Shown: positions 1-5,151 of the stretch, in pieces | Layout of the letters: every line of letters starts with the position of its first letter | Position numbering within the stretch: position 1 is the first letter of the stretch | NCBI GenBank assembly: GCA_030602145.1 | Contig: JAUWAH010000223.1 | Location: forward strand, 1-5,151 | Reading direction: 5' to 3' | DNA length: 5,151 nucleotides | Source of the DNA: Desulfobulbus sp. | GTDB taxonomy: Bacteria; Desulfobacterota; Desulfobulbia; Desulfobulbales; Desulfobulbaceae | Program-made: the position numbers and the translations under genes | The notes under the pieces: generated by a model | Databases searched by the model: none | The model's input: the letters and a program-made list of their open reading frames with translations, nothing else | Told to the model about the DNA's origin: nothing

Positions 1-50
1 ACAAAATGATCAGAATCTGGATAGATGGCAAGAAGAATGCCTATGGAGGC

Positions 51-79
51 TTGACCGAATCGTCTTGGCGGGTTATTAA
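51..79 (+). promoter_or_regulatory. Sigma70-type promoter of the ArsR-family gene
   Basis: A -35 box TTGACC (51-56, 5 of 6 to consensus) and a -10 box TATTAA (74-79, 4 of 6) are separated by exactly 17 bases. Transcription would begin near 85-88, about 30 bases before the start codon at 119. The surrounding ~110 bases are much richer in A and T than the rest of the window. The position just upstream of an operator-like dyad and a ribosome binding site supports the call; no experimental start is known. Confidence 0.6.
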
Positions 80-88
80 ACAAAAATA

Positions 89-102
89 TGAAAATATGTT
101 CA
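89..102. promoter_or_regulatory. Putative ArsR/SmtB operator (imperfect dyad)
   Basis: The 14-base sequence TGAAAATATGTTCA matches its own reverse complement at 12 of 14 positions, with perfect TGAA and TTCA ends. ArsR/SmtB repressors such as CadC and SmtB are known to bind A/T-rich dyads with TGAA...TTCA half-sites. It lies about ten bases after the -10 box, over the expected start of transcription, where a bound repressor would block initiation. The inference is autoregulation by the gene that follows. No second copy was seen in front of the permease at 770. Confidence 0.6.
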
Positions 103-109
103 GGTAAAC

Positions 110-114
110 GGAGG
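110..114 (+). promoter_or_regulatory. Ribosome binding site GGAGG of the ArsR-family gene
   Basis: GGAGG lies four bases before the ATG at 119. The spacing is slightly short, but it is the only strong Shine-Dalgarno match near the gene. It favours 119 over the in-frame ATG at 152, which has no good match upstream. Confidence 0.6.
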
Positions 115-118
115 CTGG

Positions 119-505
119 ATGGGTGGAAACGACATCAGTAACGGGTCGACCATGGATGATCAGGATTTGTGCTCTGTACGCTGCATCCATGCGGACAGGA
201 TAGCGGCGGCCCGTGCCGGCGGCCTGCCGGCGGAGGAGTACGAGGCCATGGCGGCGCTGTTCAAGACCATGGGCGATCCTAATCGACTGCGCATTCTCCG
301 GGCGCTGCACGACGGTGAAATGTGTGTCTGCGATCTGGCCGCGGTGCTTGAATGCTCGGAATCGGCGGTCAGCCATCAGTTGCGGCAGCTTCGCCAGACG
401 GCCCTGGTGGCCAACCGTCGCCAGGGGCAGGTGCTCTACTACCGGCTCAACGACGACCACGTCCATACCCTGATCCACGTGGCCCTGGAGCATGTCCGGG
501 AATAA
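119..505 (+). CDS. ArsR/SmtB-family metal-sensing repressor (CadC-like, dual metal sites)
   Basis: A 128-residue winged-helix repressor of the ArsR/SmtB family. In this family metal binding releases the dimer from its operator. The core (about 41-128) has the family hallmarks FKTMGDPNRLRIL (48-60), a recognition helix around SESAVSHQLRQLR (80-92) and a wing ending in GQVLYYRL (103-110). C18 and C22 in the N-terminal arm, together with C69 and C71 in EMCVCD, match the four-cysteine alpha3N site of CadC (Cd/Pb/Zn). D112, H114, H125 and E128 align with the SmtB alpha5 zinc ligands D104, H106, H117 and E120. Both sites therefore look intact. C79 is an extra cysteine. The start at 119 is chosen for its GGAGG; a start at 152 would keep all ligands. 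It is preceded by its own promoter and dyad and faces the same way as the permease at 770. Family assignment is firm. The inducing metal (Cd, Zn, Pb or another soft metal) is inferred, and arsenic sensing is less likely. Confidence 0.93.
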   Translation: MGGNDISNGSTMDDQDLCSVRCIHADRIAAARAGGLPAEEYEAMAALFKTMGDPNRLRILRALHDGEMCVCDLAAVLECSESAVSHQLRQLRQTALVANRRQGQVLYYRLNDDHVHTLIHVALEHVRE

Positions 506-554
506 CCAGCATGGCTGGACCGGATTGGCCGGCCACAGCGAACCCTGGTAACTC

Positions 555-588
555 GGTGCTCCGGCATGGCAACCTCGCCGGAACCACC
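555..588 (+). other. Imperfect hairpin in the regulator-permease gap
   Basis: GGTG (555-558) pairs with CACC (585-588), and TCCGGC (560-565) pairs with GCCGGA (577-582). A 1x2 internal loop separates the two stems and the apical loop has 11 bases. No run of T follows, so it is not a standard intrinsic terminator. It could be a structured leader element between the two genes or a piece of a dispersed repeat. I recognise no riboswitch or known RNA family in it. Apart from this hairpin, a small CCAGC/GCTGG stem just after the upstream stop (506-518) and the palindromic element at 639-713, I see nothing defined in 506-769. Confidence 0.35.
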
Positions 589-638
589 ATCGTTCATTCA
601 ACAGGATGGATTGGTAAAAAGTCGGAAAACAGTTTTTT

Positions 639-713
639 TGTCATTTCGAGCGGAGCGAGAAATCTCCGGAAGACGAGAGAGGTTTCTCGTCGCTGCGCTT
701 CTCGAAATGACAG
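639..713. repeat. Dispersed palindromic repeat (ATTTCGAG...CTCGAAAT type)
   Basis: TGTCATTTCGAG (639-650) is perfectly complementary to CTCGAAATGACA (701-712). An inner stem CGAGAAA (656-662) pairs with TTTCTCG (683-689), so the whole ~75 bases can fold into one long bulged hairpin. The outer sequence GTCATTTCGAGCG...GAGAAATCT resembles a palindrome I recall as repeated between genes in many bacterial genomes; the copy number here cannot be judged from one window. It encodes nothing and has no transposase. No convincing target-site duplication flanks it. Seven T's (633-639) precede it, but no T run follows on either strand, so it is a poor intrinsic terminator. It lies between the repressor and the permease and may alter read-through or mRNA stability. 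Confidence 0.72.
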
Positions 714-769
714 AAATCCACTCTTTACGAGACCGTCAAACATAAAACTATCTCGACCCTGGCACCCCC

Positions 770-1852
770 ATGGAACTGCTCACCGACATCGCCCTGGCAG
801 CCTGGACCCTGCTCGAACAGTCCTCGCTCTACATTCTCTTCGGCCTGGTCGTTGCCGGCCTGCTGAAGATCTTTCTCTCGCCGGACTACGTCGCCGCCCA
901 CCTCGGCAAAGGCACGGTCAAGCCGGTCTTCAAGGCGGCCCTGCTCGGCGTGCCCATCCCGCTCTGTTCCTGCGGGGTGTTGCCGGCGGCGGCCCAGTTG
1001 AAGAGGCAGGGCGCGAACAATGGCGCCACCACGGCCTTCCTGATTGCCACCCCCGAATCGGGCGCCGATTCCATCGCCGTCTCCTGGGTGCTGCTCGATC
1101 CGCTGCTGACCGTTGCCCGCCCCGTGGCTGCCTTTGTCTCGGCGGTGGTCGCCGGAATTCTCGAGAATGTGCTGTTCTGGCGCAAGGAGCAGCCGGCCCC
1201 GCCTCCCCTGCCGATGGCGGCACCAACGATGATCGCCTGCCGGGACGACGGCTGCGGCTGCCACCAACCGACGAGCCGTCCCGCCGGCTGGTGGCACAGG
1301 GTACGGCAAGGGATGCGGTATGCGGCCACCGACATCTGGGGGGATCTGGCCGGCTGGTTTTTTATCGGCATCGTGATCGCCGCCTGCATCACCGTCCTGG
1401 TGCCCGACGACCTGATCTCCCGTCACCTCGGCGGCGGCCTGGAGGCCATGTTGCTGATGCTGGTGGCCGCTATTCCGCTCTACATCTGCGCCACCGCCTC
1501 AACCCCGATCGCCGCGGCCCTGATCCTCAAGGGCGTCAGTCCCGGCGCGGCCCTGGTCTTTCTGCTCGCCGGTCCGGCCACCAATATCGCCGCCCTGGCC
1601 GTGCTGGTCAAGATCCTGGGCAAGAAGGGGGTGGCCGTCTACCTGGCCTCGATCTCCGTGGTCAGCGTGCTCTGCGGCCTGGCACTGGATGGAGTGTATT
1701 TTTCCATGGGGCTAACGGCCATGGCCACCATCGGCGAGGTCGCCGAGACCATGCCCGAGTGGCTGATGCTGGCCGCCACCGGCCTGCTTCTTATCCTTTC
1801 CCTGCCGGTCTTCTGGCGGCGGTTCCGGCCGCACCTGCCGGCGCACGCCTGA
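770..1852 (+). CDS. SO_0444-like Cu/Zn efflux permease (ArsP_1/DUF318 superfamily)
   Basis: A 360-residue inner-membrane permease with about eight to nine hydrophobic segments (roughly 15-35, 52-77, 84-110, 115-137, 190-212, 224-250, 256-282, 286-306 and 330-347). The first half holds PIPLCSCGVLP (63-72, C66 and C68) and TPESGADS (94-101). The second half holds IPLYICATASTP (235-246, C240) and GPATN (268-272). These are hallmarks of the ArsP_1 permease superfamily. The arrangement best fits the SO_0444 group, linked to copper and zinc efflux in Shewanella. A hydrophilic loop (about 138-185) carries C157, C162, C164 and H165, a likely metal-binding cluster. The ATG at 770 is the first possible start, since an in-frame TAA lies at 743-745; no clear Shine-Dalgarno or promoter precedes it. 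It lies 264 bases after the metal-sensing repressor on the same strand, consistent with shared control. Export of a soft metal is inferred; an organoarsenical substrate, as for ArsP, is the main alternative. Confidence 0.9.
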   Translation: MELLTDIALAAWTLLEQSSLYILFGLVVAGLLKIFLSPDYVAAHLGKGTVKPVFKAALLGVPIPLCSCGVLPAAAQLKRQGANNGATTAFLIATPESGADSIAVSWVLLDPLLTVARPVAAFVSAVVAGILENVLFWRKEQPAPPPLPMAAPTMIACRDDGCGCHQPTSRPAGWWHRVRQGMRYAATDIWGDLAGWFFIGIVIAACITVLVPDDLISRHLGGGLEAMLLMLVAAIPLYICATASTPIAAALILKGVSPGAALVFLLAGPATNIAALAVLVKILGKKGVAVYLASISVVSVLCGLALDGVYFSMGLTAMATIGEVAETMPEWLMLAATGLLLILSLPVFWRRFRPHLPAHA

Positions 1853-1857
1853 GGGAG

Positions 1858-1877
1858 CAGGCGATTGTCGCCTGTTT
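1858..1877 (+). terminator. Possible short terminator hairpin after the permease
   Basis: CAGGCGA (1858-1864) and TCGCCTG (1868-1874) form a perfect 7-base stem with a 3-base loop, starting six bases after the permease stop and followed by only TTT. The stem is GC-rich but the T tract is short, so termination may be weak. On the - strand no T run follows. The TTT reaches into the TAA stop codon of the convergent chrA gene (1876-1878). Confidence 0.45.
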
Positions 1878-3057
1878 ACAGGAAAAGCACCGCGAGCAGG
1901 GTGCCGGCCAGAACCACCCAGAGAATGTCGACCTTCCGCCACAGGGCGGCAAATGCCAGGACAGCCAGCCCCACCCGGAGCATATCCCAGGGGATGGCCA
2001 AGCCGAAGCGGAGGCTGACCGAGAGCAGCAACCCGGCGAAGGAGACCAGGATGCCGTGCATGGCTCGCTGAAAAAAAACATTGCTCCGCATGCGGTCAAA
2101 AACTGGGACCACGGCATAGAGGATGATCAGCGAGGGGGCGAAGATGGCGATGGTGGCCGCCACGGCACCGGTCAGGCCGGCCTGAAGGAAGCCGACGAAG
2201 GTGGCGGTGATCACGATCGGTCCCGGTGTCACCTGACCCAGGGCAATGCCGTCCATGAAGGTCTGGCTGGTCATCCATCCCTTGACGGTCACCACCTCGT
2301 TGAACATCAAGGGTACCGAACCATAGCCGCCGCCAAAGGCAAAGAGGTCGACCCTGGTCATCAGCAGGGCCAACTCGAACAGTCGATGGTCGAAGACAGC
2401 CAACAGGGCCAAGCCCGCGACCAAGGCCAGGCAGAGGAACAGGGCGGGCATCAGTTGGTGCCAGGCCAGGGGACGGTTCTGCCGGGCGATGGTCGACAGG
2501 GGCGGCTGGATGATGGAAAAGAGCGGTATGCCGATGAGGGCAGCCAAGCCGATGGCCACGATCGGATGGCCACCGAGAAAGAGGAAACCTGCCACCGGCA
2601 GGGCCAGGGCCGCATCTCTGCCGTTTCGTACCATGGTACGGCCGAATTGGACGGTGGCATGGACCACCAGGGCAACCACCACCACCTGCAGGCCATTGAA
2701 GGCCGAAACCACCACCGCCAGCTCACGGCTCTCCTGGTAGAGAGCCGCCAACACCACCATCAGCACAAAGGCCGGCAGGCCGAATCCCGCATAAGCGGCA
2801 ACGGCACCCCAAGCACCCGCCGCTCGCAAGCCAGCATAAGCCGCCACCTGCATGGCGGTTGCCCCCGGGATGGTCTGACAGATGGCCACCCCCTGCTTGA
2901 ATCCCTCAGAATCGAGCCATCGTTCCTTTTCGACCGCCATGGTGCGGATATACGCCACCATGGCCGGGCCGCCGAAGGCGGTCAATCCAAGCCGCAGAAA
3001 GCGGAGGAAAAGGACAGGAAGCGAGGGAGAGGGATCAAGTTCGATGGATGCGGTCAT
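1876..3057 (-). CDS. chrA: ChrA-type chromate transporter (two CHR domains)
   Basis: A 393-residue membrane protein of the chromate ion transporter (CHR) family, the usual length for the long, two-domain form. ChrA proteins export chromate from the cytoplasm. The N-terminal domain has GLTAFGGPAMVAYIR (24-38), ERWLD (45-49) and IPGATAMQVAAYAG (63-76). The C-terminal domain repeats the pattern with FAFGGGYGSVPLM (239-251) and GQVTPGPIVITATFVGF (274-290). Hydrophobic segments fill most of the rest. The ATG at 3057-3055 is chosen because it lies just before the first conserved motif and downstream of a good promoter. A TTG 25 codons further up is the -35 box itself. No strong Shine-Dalgarno is visible. 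Its stop lies 23 bases from the convergent permease stop. No chrB, chrC or chrF partner lies beside it here, so chromate as the true substrate rests on family membership; sulfate or other oxyanions are possible. Confidence 0.92.
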   Translation of the reverse strand: MTASIELDPSPSLPVLFLRFLRLGLTAFGGPAMVAYIRTMAVEKERWLDSEGFKQGVAICQTIPGATAMQVAAYAGLRAAGAWGAVAAYAGFGLPAFVLMVVLAALYQESRELAVVVSAFNGLQVVVVALVVHATVQFGRTMVRNGRDAALALPVAGFLFLGGHPIVAIGLAALIGIPLFSIIQPPLSTIARQNRPLAWHQLMPALFLCLALVAGLALLAVFDHRLFELALLMTRVDLFAFGGGYGSVPLMFNEVVTVKGWMTSQTFMDGIALGQVTPGPIVITATFVGFLQAGLTGAVAATIAIFAPSLIILYAVVPVFDRMRSNVFFQRAMHGILVSFAGLLLSVSLRFGLAIPWDMLRVGLAVLAFAALWRKVDILWVVLAGTLLAVLFL

Positions 3058-3092
3058 GACATCGGCGTCTGCAAGAGAGGGGATCTGTTTTG

Positions 3093-3108
3093 TTGTGTAT
3101 ATGCACAA
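3093..3108. promoter_or_regulatory. Operator-like dyad overlapping the chrA promoter
   Basis: TTGTGTATATGCACAA matches its reverse complement at 14 of 16 positions, with perfect TTGTG and CACAA arms. It overlaps the last four bases of the proposed -10 box of chrA and covers the likely transcription start, a typical place for a repressor site. It differs from the TGAA/TTCA dyad at 89-102, so the ArsR-family protein is not the obvious binder. The arm spacing is two bases shorter than a CRP site. The regulator is unknown and not visibly encoded in the window. Confidence 0.5.
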
Positions 3109-3132
3109 TATCAGCGTGCCTACATTTGTCAA
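3105..3132 (-). promoter_or_regulatory. Sigma70-type promoter of chrA
   Basis: Read on the - strand, a perfect -35 box TTGACA (3132-3127) is followed after 16 bases by TATTGT (3110-3105, 4 of 6 to consensus). The expected start of transcription, near 3098, gives a leader of about 40 bases before the ATG at 3057. The promoter lies in the 102-base gap after pbpC, so chrA can be transcribed independently of pbpC. Confidence 0.6.
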
Positions 3133-3159
3133 CCGTGGGTGCGGTCATAGGGGCATTTG

Positions 3160-5151
3160 TCAGGGGAGCATATCCACTTCCAGGGTTCGGTTGGCACTGC
3201 GGCCCAGATCGTCGACCACGCTCAGTTCATAGCGGCCGGCGCGGTCCGGTCGCCAGGGCAGGGTGGTGCCCCGTTCGCCGCTGCCCAGGTAGCGGTTGTC
3301 GGCGAACCAGTACAGGCGATTGCCGTCGGCGGCCAGGTCGGCGGCCAGGCCGATGGATTCCTCGGGTTTCGACAGCCGCAGGGTGTAGACCACGTTGGCC
3401 AGGGGCGAGCGCAGCCTGGGCGGTTCATCGGTGGCGGCAATGGCCGTCGTGCCGGAACAGCCGGGGGCCGAGGCGGGCGGCAGACGGCGTGGCAGGCCGG
3501 CCTCCCGGAACAACCGCTGCACATCCGTGGGCCAGAATTCGAACACCTCCAGACGGGTTCGGCCCGGATCAAAGGGCGGGCAGGCGGCCAGGCCGGAATC
3601 GGCCTCCACCCGCACCGGTCTGTGGAGAGTGGACATTCGGATCGGCGAGACACCGGGCATGAACCAGGTCGACACGGTGTGTGGACACCAGCGGTTGGGC
3701 AGGTCGCCGGAGGCGGCGCAGACCTCGATCCTGATCAAATCCGGAGGCGGCTGCACCGGAGCAGGCTTGTCGTCGGCCAGGGTCAGTTCCAGGGCGTCGG
3801 CGATCCGAAAAAAGAGGGGGGCGGCGGCTTTGAGGCCGATCAGGGACGGATGGGCGTGGCCGTCGAAATGGCCGATCCACACCGCCAGGATGTAGTCGCC
3901 GACCAGGCCGACGGTCCAGGCGTCGCGGAATCCCCAGGAGGTGCCGGTCTTCCAGGCGACCGGCCAGCTCCTGCCACCCGTCGGCCGGCCATCGGGGCGG
4001 GGGTTGGCGGCGAGCATGTCGCGGATCAGGAAGGCAGCCCGGGGCGACAGCAGCGAAGTCCCCTCGACGTGGGGATCGTCACGGCGGCTGCGCAGCGGCC
4101 TGAGGCGGCCGTCATTGGCGAGCATCCCGTAGAGGCCGACCAGTTCCTCCATGGTCAGCTCGCCGCCGCCCAACACCAGCGACAGGCCGTAATGGGCCGC
4201 TGATCGAAGGCCGCCGACCCCGGCGGTGCGGAGAAACCCGTGCAGGTCGGGGGCATGGAGCCGTTGGGCCAGCCACACCGCCGGCACGTTGCGGCTGCGG
4301 ATGAGGGCGTCGCGGGCCGGAATCGGGCCGGCAAAGCGGCCGTCGAAATTCTCCGGCTGAAAGGGGCCGAAGGCGGTGGGACTGTCGGTGAGGATCGAGA
4401 GGGGATGGATCAGCCCCTGGTCCAGCGCCAGCCCATAGACAAAGGGCTTGAGGGTGGAGCCCGGCGACCGCCTGGCCGCGGTGCCGTTGACCTGGCCGTG
4501 GATGGCAGGATCGAAGTAATCGGCGGACCCGACCAGGGCCTTGATGGCCATGTCGCGGCGGTCGACCAGAAGCACCGAGCCATTGACCAGACCCCGGTTG
4601 CCCCGTTCGGCCAGGTACCGGCCGAGCAGCCGCTCGGTCAGGTGCTGCAAGCGGAGATCGAGGGTGGTGTCAATCTCTTGGCCTGTCGACGGCTTGCGGA
4701 GCAGGGCGTCGGTGAAATGCGGGGCGAGAAAGGGCAGGCGACCCCGGCGGACCACGGTCTCCTCGGCCAGCTCGATGCCGGTCGAGGCCAGGGGATGACG
4801 GCTGCGCCAGACCGACGCCAACCTCCGCCTGGCCTGCTGCTGCTCCGGACCGAAGTCCAGCCGCCCGGTCGGTTTCTGCGGCAGAACCGCCAGGGCCAGA
4901 CTTTCCGCCAGGGTGAGATGCCCTGCCTCCTTGGCGAAGTAGACCCGCGCCGCCGCGCCCACCCCTTCGATGTTGCCGCCCATGGGGACCAGGTTGCAGT
5001 AGGCCTCGAGCAGGTCACGCTTGCTGTGACGGGCCTCAAGCCACAGGGCCAGGCCGATCTGGCGGAGTTTGCCGGCAACGGTCCGGGTGTTGAGCCCCTC
5101 CAGGCGCCGAGCAAGTTGCATGGTCAGGGTGGAGCCGCCCTGGCGATGGCC
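3160..5151 (-). CDS. pbpC: Penicillin-binding protein 1C (glycosyltransferase/transpeptidase), 5' end missing
   Basis: A bifunctional class A-type PBP that would polymerise glycan strands and cross-link peptidoglycan in the periplasm. The frame runs off the right edge, leaving 663 residues. Compared with ~770 in E. coli PbpC, about 100 N-terminal residues (membrane anchor and the first catalytic Glu motif of GT51) lie outside. Counting from the edge, the remaining GT51 part has RQGGSTLTMQ (3-12) and the ALWLEARHSK block with E39. The transpeptidase domain has the SxxK motif STLK (232-235), SRN (286-288) and KTG (401-403), all intact. The linker holds C478 and C489 in a CAASG...CP pattern seen in PBP1C proteins. 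A BiPBP_C domain fills about 577-660. The first in-window ATG (5121-5119) lies inside the GT51 motif and is not the start. chrA follows 102 bases downstream on the same strand. In many genomes pbpC lies beside an alpha-2-macroglobulin gene (yfhM), which would be beyond the edge. Confidence 0.95.
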   Translation of the reverse strand, partial: GHRQGGSTLTMQLARRLEGLNTRTVAGKLRQIGLALWLEARHSKRDLLEAYCNLVPMGGNIEGVGAAARVYFAKEAGHLTLAESLALAVLPQKPTGRLDFGPEQQQARRRLASVWRSRHPLASTGIELAEETVVRRGRLPFLAPHFTDALLRKPSTGQEIDTTLDLRLQHLTERLLGRYLAERGNRGLVNGSVLLVDRRDMAIKALVGSADYFDPAIHGQVNGTAARRSPGSTLKPFVYGLALDQGLIHPLSILTDSPTAFGPFQPENFDGRFAGPIPARDALIRSRNVPAVWLAQRLHAPDLHGFLRTAGVGGLRSAAHYGLSLVLGGGELTMEELVGLYGMLANDGRLRPLRSRRDDPHVEGTSLLSPRAAFLIRDMLAANPRPDGRPTGGRSWPVAWKTGTSWGFRDAWTVGLVGDYILAVWIGHFDGHAHPSLIGLKAAAPLFFRIADALELTLADDKPAPVQPPPDLIRIEVCAASGDLPNRWCPHTVSTWFMPGVSPIRMSTLHRPVRVEADSGLAACPPFDPGRTRLEVFEFWPTDVQRLFREAGLPRRLPPASAPGCSGTTAIAATDEPPRLRSPLANVVYTLRLSKPEESIGLAADLAADGNRLYWFADNRYLGSGERGTTLPWRPDRAGRYELSVVDDLGRSANRTLEVDMLP

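Noticed and set aside
41..601. A 186-codon open frame on the - strand
   Set aside because: It is antisense to the repressor gene and its promoter region, with no recognisable domain. The opposite strand encodes a convincing ArsR-family protein.
639..713. Intrinsic terminator for the ArsR-family gene
   Set aside because: The T run (633-639) precedes the hairpin instead of following it, and on the - strand the hairpin is followed by A's.
714..769. A separate promoter for the permease
   Set aside because: TTTACG (724-729) has no -10 match at acceptable spacing, and no TGAA...TTCA dyad was found there.
3093..3108. A CRP-type site upstream of chrA
   Set aside because: TGTG and CACA are separated by six bases here, whereas CRP sites have TGTGA-N6-TCACA, which places eight bases between TGTG and CACA.
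3058..3132. An N-terminal extension of chrA from the TTG at 3132
   Set aside because: That TTG is the start of a perfect TTGACA -35 box. The 25 extra residues lie before the conserved CHR start and would need transcription from further upstream.
352..3150. A 932-codon open frame on the + strand
   Set aside because: It crosses the repressor, the permease and antisense chrA, all with clear family motifs. Its product is low-complexity and rich in Arg, Gly, Pro, Gln and His, as expected from an alternative frame in GC-rich DNA.
3131..3159. A terminator hairpin after pbpC
   Set aside because: Only a 4-base ACCG/CGGT stem is visible, with no T tract on the - strand.
3157..4203. A 348-codon open frame on the + strand
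   Set aside because: It is antisense to the transpeptidase and C-terminal parts of pbpC, whose catalytic motifs are intact; the translation is Gly/Gln/Arg-rich and unlike a known family.

Overview
The window is GC-rich apart from its first ~110 bases. It carries three complete protein genes and one gene cut by the right edge. The genes encode metal or oxyanion handling and cell-wall synthesis. A class C penicillin-binding protein (PBP1C type) with a BiPBP_C tail points to a Gram-negative bacterium. The gene set, base composition and a dispersed palindrome of the 'GTCATTTCGAG...CTCGAAATGAC' kind would fit a Desulfobacterota/Desulfuromonadia-type or related proteobacterium. That placement is inference; no marker gene is present.

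Left half, + strand. A sigma70-like promoter (51-79) is followed at once by an ArsR/SmtB-type dyad (89-102) and by an ArsR-family repressor (119-505). The repressor carries cysteines typical of the CadC alpha3N site and all four ligands of the SmtB alpha5 site. A 264-base intergenic stretch follows. It holds an imperfect hairpin (555-588) and a ~75-base palindromic repeat (639-713). Next comes a permease of the ArsP_1/DUF318 superfamily (770-1852) that resembles the SO_0444 Cu/Zn efflux group and has a Cys/His-rich loop. The simplest model is a metal-sensing repressor that controls itself and a downstream metal exporter.

Right half, - strand. A two-domain ChrA-type chromate transporter (3057-1876) converges on the permease, with a small hairpin in the 23-base gap. 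Its promoter (3132-3105) overlaps a 16-base dyad, TTGTGTATATGCACAA, which looks like an operator for an unidentified regulator. Upstream of it on the same strand is pbpC (5151-3160), whose start lies outside the window.

No rRNA, tRNA, CRISPR array, transposase or phage gene was seen. No wholly new system is evident. The points most worth checking are the two operator-like dyads, the dual-site repressor next to an SO_0444-like permease, and the repeat lying between them.
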